Assembly (NCBI GenBank): GCA_022560025.1
Contig: JAFISE010000084.1
Coordinates: 2,295-66,294, forward strand
From: Stagonosporopsis chrysanthemi
Taxonomy: Eukaryota > Ascomycota > Dothideomycetes > Pleosporales > Didymellaceae
Reading direction: 5' to 3'
DNA length: 64,000 bases
The translations under genes were made by a program, and so were the position numbers. Shown here piece after piece: positions 60,716 through 64,000 of the stretch. The notes under the pieces were generated by a model, which was given only the letters and a program-made list of their open reading frames with translations, was not told where the DNA came from and did not search any database. The stretch's first letter is position 1. Every line of letters begins with the position of its first letter.

Positions 60716-62140
60716 GTTGACCTTTTGGCGTTTCGAGTTTTGTCTTGGAGTATGCTTGAAATGATGGCTCGTTGATGGTGACTGGGCAGCGATTATCCAC
60801 GAATTTGTAGATTTCGCGCTGAGGCGTCGAACCGCTCTTTAGGCAGAAATGATGAGGCTCAAACAAACCCTTAATTATTTCGTGTAGTACAGCAGACTAC
60901 TATGCTTTGCGAGAAGCTCGTACGTCCTTTGGCCCGAGTCCGTAATTAAAATATAGCCCTGTGATGATATTCATCCAGGGGTAATTGCCGACACCCATGT
61001 CTTTGAGGAAGGAACGGAGAACGTGGCGTTCTGGGGTACATATGATTCCCGGTGGCTACATACAATACATATTGCTTGGGACGCGAGTGATCACCTCTTT
61101 CCATCCTCTGAGGACTTCAAGACCACATGGGATCATTGGAGCAGTGGCACAGCGTCTGAGGAGCTGGAGTATGATGGCTAAAAGGTCGCATTGACGGAAG
61201 GCCCAGGTGGATGGCTGCGGCGATCAAGTGGGGCGAGGCAAGACAGGAGCCAGATCCACCGGACGGACAGACCGGCATATATGTATACTGGGTCCCATTA
61301 CCGTTGTGAATTCTTTGGTAATAATAATCGCGGTAGTCTTCATTTGAGGCTTCGTCGATGACGGCTAGGCGAAAAGTGGCGGAGACTTCTGCGCGCAGCT
61401 GTCGGGCAGAGTTCGACGGGCAATCAGGATGAAACAATGCGACAAACTGTCAAAGCTCTCAAGTTTTGAAACGCTATATAATATAGCGCGGCATATGATG
61501 TTTCCGACGGCGAAATCTGCTCGGCTTCATGCGAGGACATAGTTGTAAGGTGTTTGTCTAACTTGGCTGCTGAATTCGTTGTTGCTATGTGCATGATGTC
61601 ATCACATCGCGCCTTCGACATTTAGCACACCGCACCTGCACTGGCAACTCTTGTCCAACGTCGAGCGCCCGCTTCATCATTGAAGACTACCCTCAGACAT
61701 ATGGAAAGCTGACGATCAGTAATGTCAGCTCATGAGACATCCACACATGTAGACCAGAATACAGATCGCCCGCGACAACATTCGTGTACCTCACAAGCCG
61801 CAAAATTCGGAACAAGCTCTCACTGCGTGTAGCACGAGGTATCTTACCCTTCTCGCTGTTTGGACAGCCTCCCAGGTAACAGCAAGGCTTTCGCATCGAG
61901 GAGTATGATTGACCCACATTCTTGCTTACTTTAGAGGCCGCGACCAACTCTGACGGACGCCGTAAATCAGCGTAAACTCACCACTGATCATGAATGCTAC
62001 ACGGCACGCATTGCAATTGCATATGGACGATCTCAGCAAGAAATGTCAAGGAGATCATTAGGGAATGATTTGGACAAGCTTCTTCGCAAGATTCAGTCTT
62101 CACTTCATCATCGGCATCCGTAACATCAAGTTCGAGCGTC
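60716..62140. other. Intergenic region
   Basis: About 1.4 kb with only short, unsupported frames. Confidence 0.5.
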
Positions 62141-63625
62141 ATGTCGTTCTCTCACTTGGTATGGGGGTTTCATCTGTACCGCGGCATCTTAGTACTATGG
62201 TCCCAAATTCACTGTTGCGAGCCTCTTGCCGCCATGAGAACCACGAACCTTGCTTATGTGGGCCCCGTAAGAATTTTCACCAGCCTTACTGTCTATCGAC
62301 TTTGCTTGTATCAATGCCAAAAGTTCCCAGGACCAAGACTTGCAGGGCTCTCTCGACTCTCTTTAGGGCACCTGAACGCGAACTTGAAGATCATCAGTAC
62401 TACCAAAAAATTGAGGAGTTGCATAGAAAACACGGAGATTTTGTAAGGATCGGTGAATGGATGCCACTCCTTGCGCACATGCATTTCTGACAAGTCTAGG
62501 GCCACGCGACATCATCATACTCCATAAGGAAGCGACGACCCTCATCTATGGAGCAAAGGCCGAATGCAGGAAGGGTATTTGGTACAGCGCGGCCGGGTTG
62601 CCTCAGGTGAAGAACGTCCTGCCATCCGAGTAATACACAGCGTCATCTGGCTCCTCGGCGCTCTGTCAGCTGTTCCATGGCTGCTCAACATCTTCGCCTC
62701 ACCACCGGGTGGAGCGCGAGCACTCATCGATTTCGATGGCATATGCACAAATGTCATCACAGATACAGAGAAGGTGAGAGACTTAAAAAATGCTAAAAGG
62801 GCAGCATTCACACTTTTCAGGACTGGAACAATGAGCAAGAACCAGGTGATGTGGTTTCCTGCTTTCTCAAAGCAATCAAAGAAAGTGACATATCTGCTCC
62901 ACCAACTTGAAAATCGCAGCTGGAGGATACGCGAAGTGTGATCATTGCTGGAAGGTACGAGAAACGTTCCATAGTAGGTTTCCATAATTATTCCTAATGC
63001 TTTGTACTGATACGACAGCGAGCACGCTTGTCAATGCATTGTTCTATCTTGCCAAGCACATAAAGGTTCAGAGCAAGCTTCAAACGCTACTGAGCGAAGC
63101 CATGCCTACAGGTTATACCGAGTGGAGGTACACCGCAGTCAAAGAGATCGCATACATCGGCAATATCATCGACGAAACGCTCCAACTCAAGCCCCCTGTC
63201 GTACAGGGTTTACCGCGCGAGACACCAGCGCAGGGTCTACAAATTGGTGACGTTCGGGTCCCAGGTCATGTGAATGTTCTTGAACCTACGATCACTATTT
63301 AGCGCGATCTACGTTGGTGAAAAGATGTATACAACTTCGTGCCCGAACGCTGGGGCGAATCGAAGGATGAAATAGTTACTAACGATGCACTTTGGCTACC
63401 TTTCCAGCGTGGTTTGCACCAGTGCGCTGGAAAGGATCTGGCTACCTGAACTTGAGAATTGCGATATCTGCGATTGTCCAGAACTTTCACATCTCGTTTG
63501 CCCCTGAGGAAAGCGAGGAAAGCGAAAAGGCATTCGACAAGCGTTTGCTGTCTTCAACGTTGATGACACTGCGCCCCCTTCACCTTGTCTTCACAGCAAG
63601 ACTTAAGAAAAACAGGAGTCTTTAG
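62141..63625 (+). pseudogene. Cytochrome P450 pseudogene
   Basis: Fragments of one P450 appear in order in different frames. They are a proline-rich hinge (TVYRLCLYQCQKFPGPRLAG), YYQKIEELHRKHGDFVRIG, YGAKAECRKGIWYSAAGLPQV, an I-helix-like ASTLVNALFYLAKH, a K-helix-like YIGNIIDETLQLKPPV, VPERW and the haem loop PFQRGLHQCAGKDLA with its Cys. The C-terminal end LRPLHLVFTARLKK closes the gene at 63625. Frame breaks lie near 62385, 62475 and in the 62600-63000 stretch, and stops include TAG at 63300-63302 and TGA at 63318-63320. The TAG stands where a Gln is usual (T-I-x-R-D). No functional product is expected. Its start and exon limits are approximate. Confidence 0.85.
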
Positions 63626-63773
63626 TGATATCTCCTTTGTGTGAACTTGTTTTGCAACTGTTAAAAGCTCTGAGGTCCAGCTTTCATCACCCTTGCAAGC
63701 TCACTCGATATTCAAAATATTGTTATATTCCAAAGAAGCGACGAGCCACAACACAACAGGAGCGTATCAGAAG

Positions 63774-64000
63774 ATGGGTGCTATCACGTCTCTATCCACG
63801 TCCCCAGAAATCGTACGTAACAAGCATTTCTGGGTCTTTCTAGCGGTATTTGGACTACGGTACATCCGCGTTGTCTCCAACATCGTTGGCAACATTATAT
63901 ACCGACCGACTCCTGTTACTTACGAACCAAGTCATAATGCCTCTGAGGTTACTGTCGTGATTCCCACGATGAACCTCGACACCAAGCGACTGTTTCAGGT
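63774..64000 (+). CDS. GT2 glycosyltransferase-like gene, cut by window end
   Basis: An open frame from ATG 63774 to the last base. It begins MGAITSLSTSPEIVRNKHFW, continues with a membrane-like segment (VFLAVFGLRYIRVVSNIVG) and then YRPTPVTYEPSHNASEVTVVIPTMN, which resembles the membrane lead and the first beta-strand (V-T-V-V-I-P-T) of fungal family-2 polysaccharide synthases. Only about 75 residues are visible, so the assignment is provisional. The rest of the catalytic domain lies beyond the window. Confidence 0.55.
   Translation, partial: MGAITSLSTSPEIVRNKHFWVFLAVFGLRYIRVVSNIVGNIIYRPTPVTYEPSHNASEVTVVIPTMNLDTKRLFQ

Noticed and set aside
1..64000. CRISPR arrays, transposons with terminal repeats, telomere repeats
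   Set aside because: No regularly spaced repeats, LTRs, terminal inverted repeats with a transposase, or TTAGGG arrays were seen by eye. A systematic repeat search was not possible.

Overview
The window is genomic DNA of a filamentous ascomycete (Pezizomycotina). A Dothideomycetes-like genome is my best guess, but nothing in the sequence proves the class. Evidence: genes are mostly monocistronic and broken by short GT-AG introns of about 45-110 nt, with CTAAC/CTGAC-like branch sites just before the acceptor. The gene set is also typical: a Tom1/HUWE1 HECT ligase, UreG, a delta-8 sphingolipid-type desaturase, secreted GH3 and CE5 enzymes, a GPI-anchored Ser/Thr-rich wall protein, Dal5-type permeases and Zn2Cys6/C2H2 proteins. 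Coding positions below were built by hand from splice sites and reading phase. Most gene models close exactly in frame.

Layout. 1-81 is a G homopolymer, probably an assembly or sequencing artefact. 1.1-9 kb holds a membrane protein, an uncharacterised Cys/His protein, ureG and a coiled-coil orphan whose last intron is preceded by an in-frame TAG. 10.5-11.4 kb is a clear pseudogene. 11.4-14.2 kb has no convincing gene. 14.2-37 kb is a conserved core: a DUF2237 protein, a divergent pair of an NtaA/SnaA-type flavin monooxygenase and a Dal5-type MFS permease, a BLOC-1 subunit 1 homologue, the 12-kb E3 ligase gene (3,981 aa) and the desaturase. 37-44.2 kb is accessory: a C2H2 gene with a possible third finger stranded behind a TGA, small remnants, and a large GHKL-ATPase-like gene interrupted by TAG and TAA. 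44.5-60.7 kb carries a GH3 glycosidase, the GPI protein, a histidine phosphatase with a C-terminal PCNA-box-like motif, a protein with three Zn2Cys6-like clusters, a divergent TauD dioxygenase/MFS pair, a tRNA-like element and an acetylxylan-esterase-like CE5 gene. 62.1-63.6 kb is a cytochrome P450 pseudogene. The window ends inside a GT2 glycosyltransferase-like gene.

Genes that may work together. Two divergent oxygenase + Dal5-type permease pairs (16.6/17.2 kb and 56.0/57.1 kb) look like uptake-and-oxidation modules for organosulfur or similar small molecules. The second shared promoter contains a perfect ATGRYRYCAT palindrome, the published binding consensus of the fungal sulfur regulator CYS3. 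The GH3 and CE5 enzymes fit extracellular plant-polymer breakdown.

The most striking pattern is the number of in-frame TAG/TAA/TGA codons sitting inside otherwise continuous coding sequence, where a single C-to-T change from CAG, CAA or CGA would explain most of them. They fall only in accessory genes. The simplest reading is relaxed selection or RIP-like C-to-T mutation. Sexual-stage A-to-I editing of UAG is a less likely alternative that can be tested.
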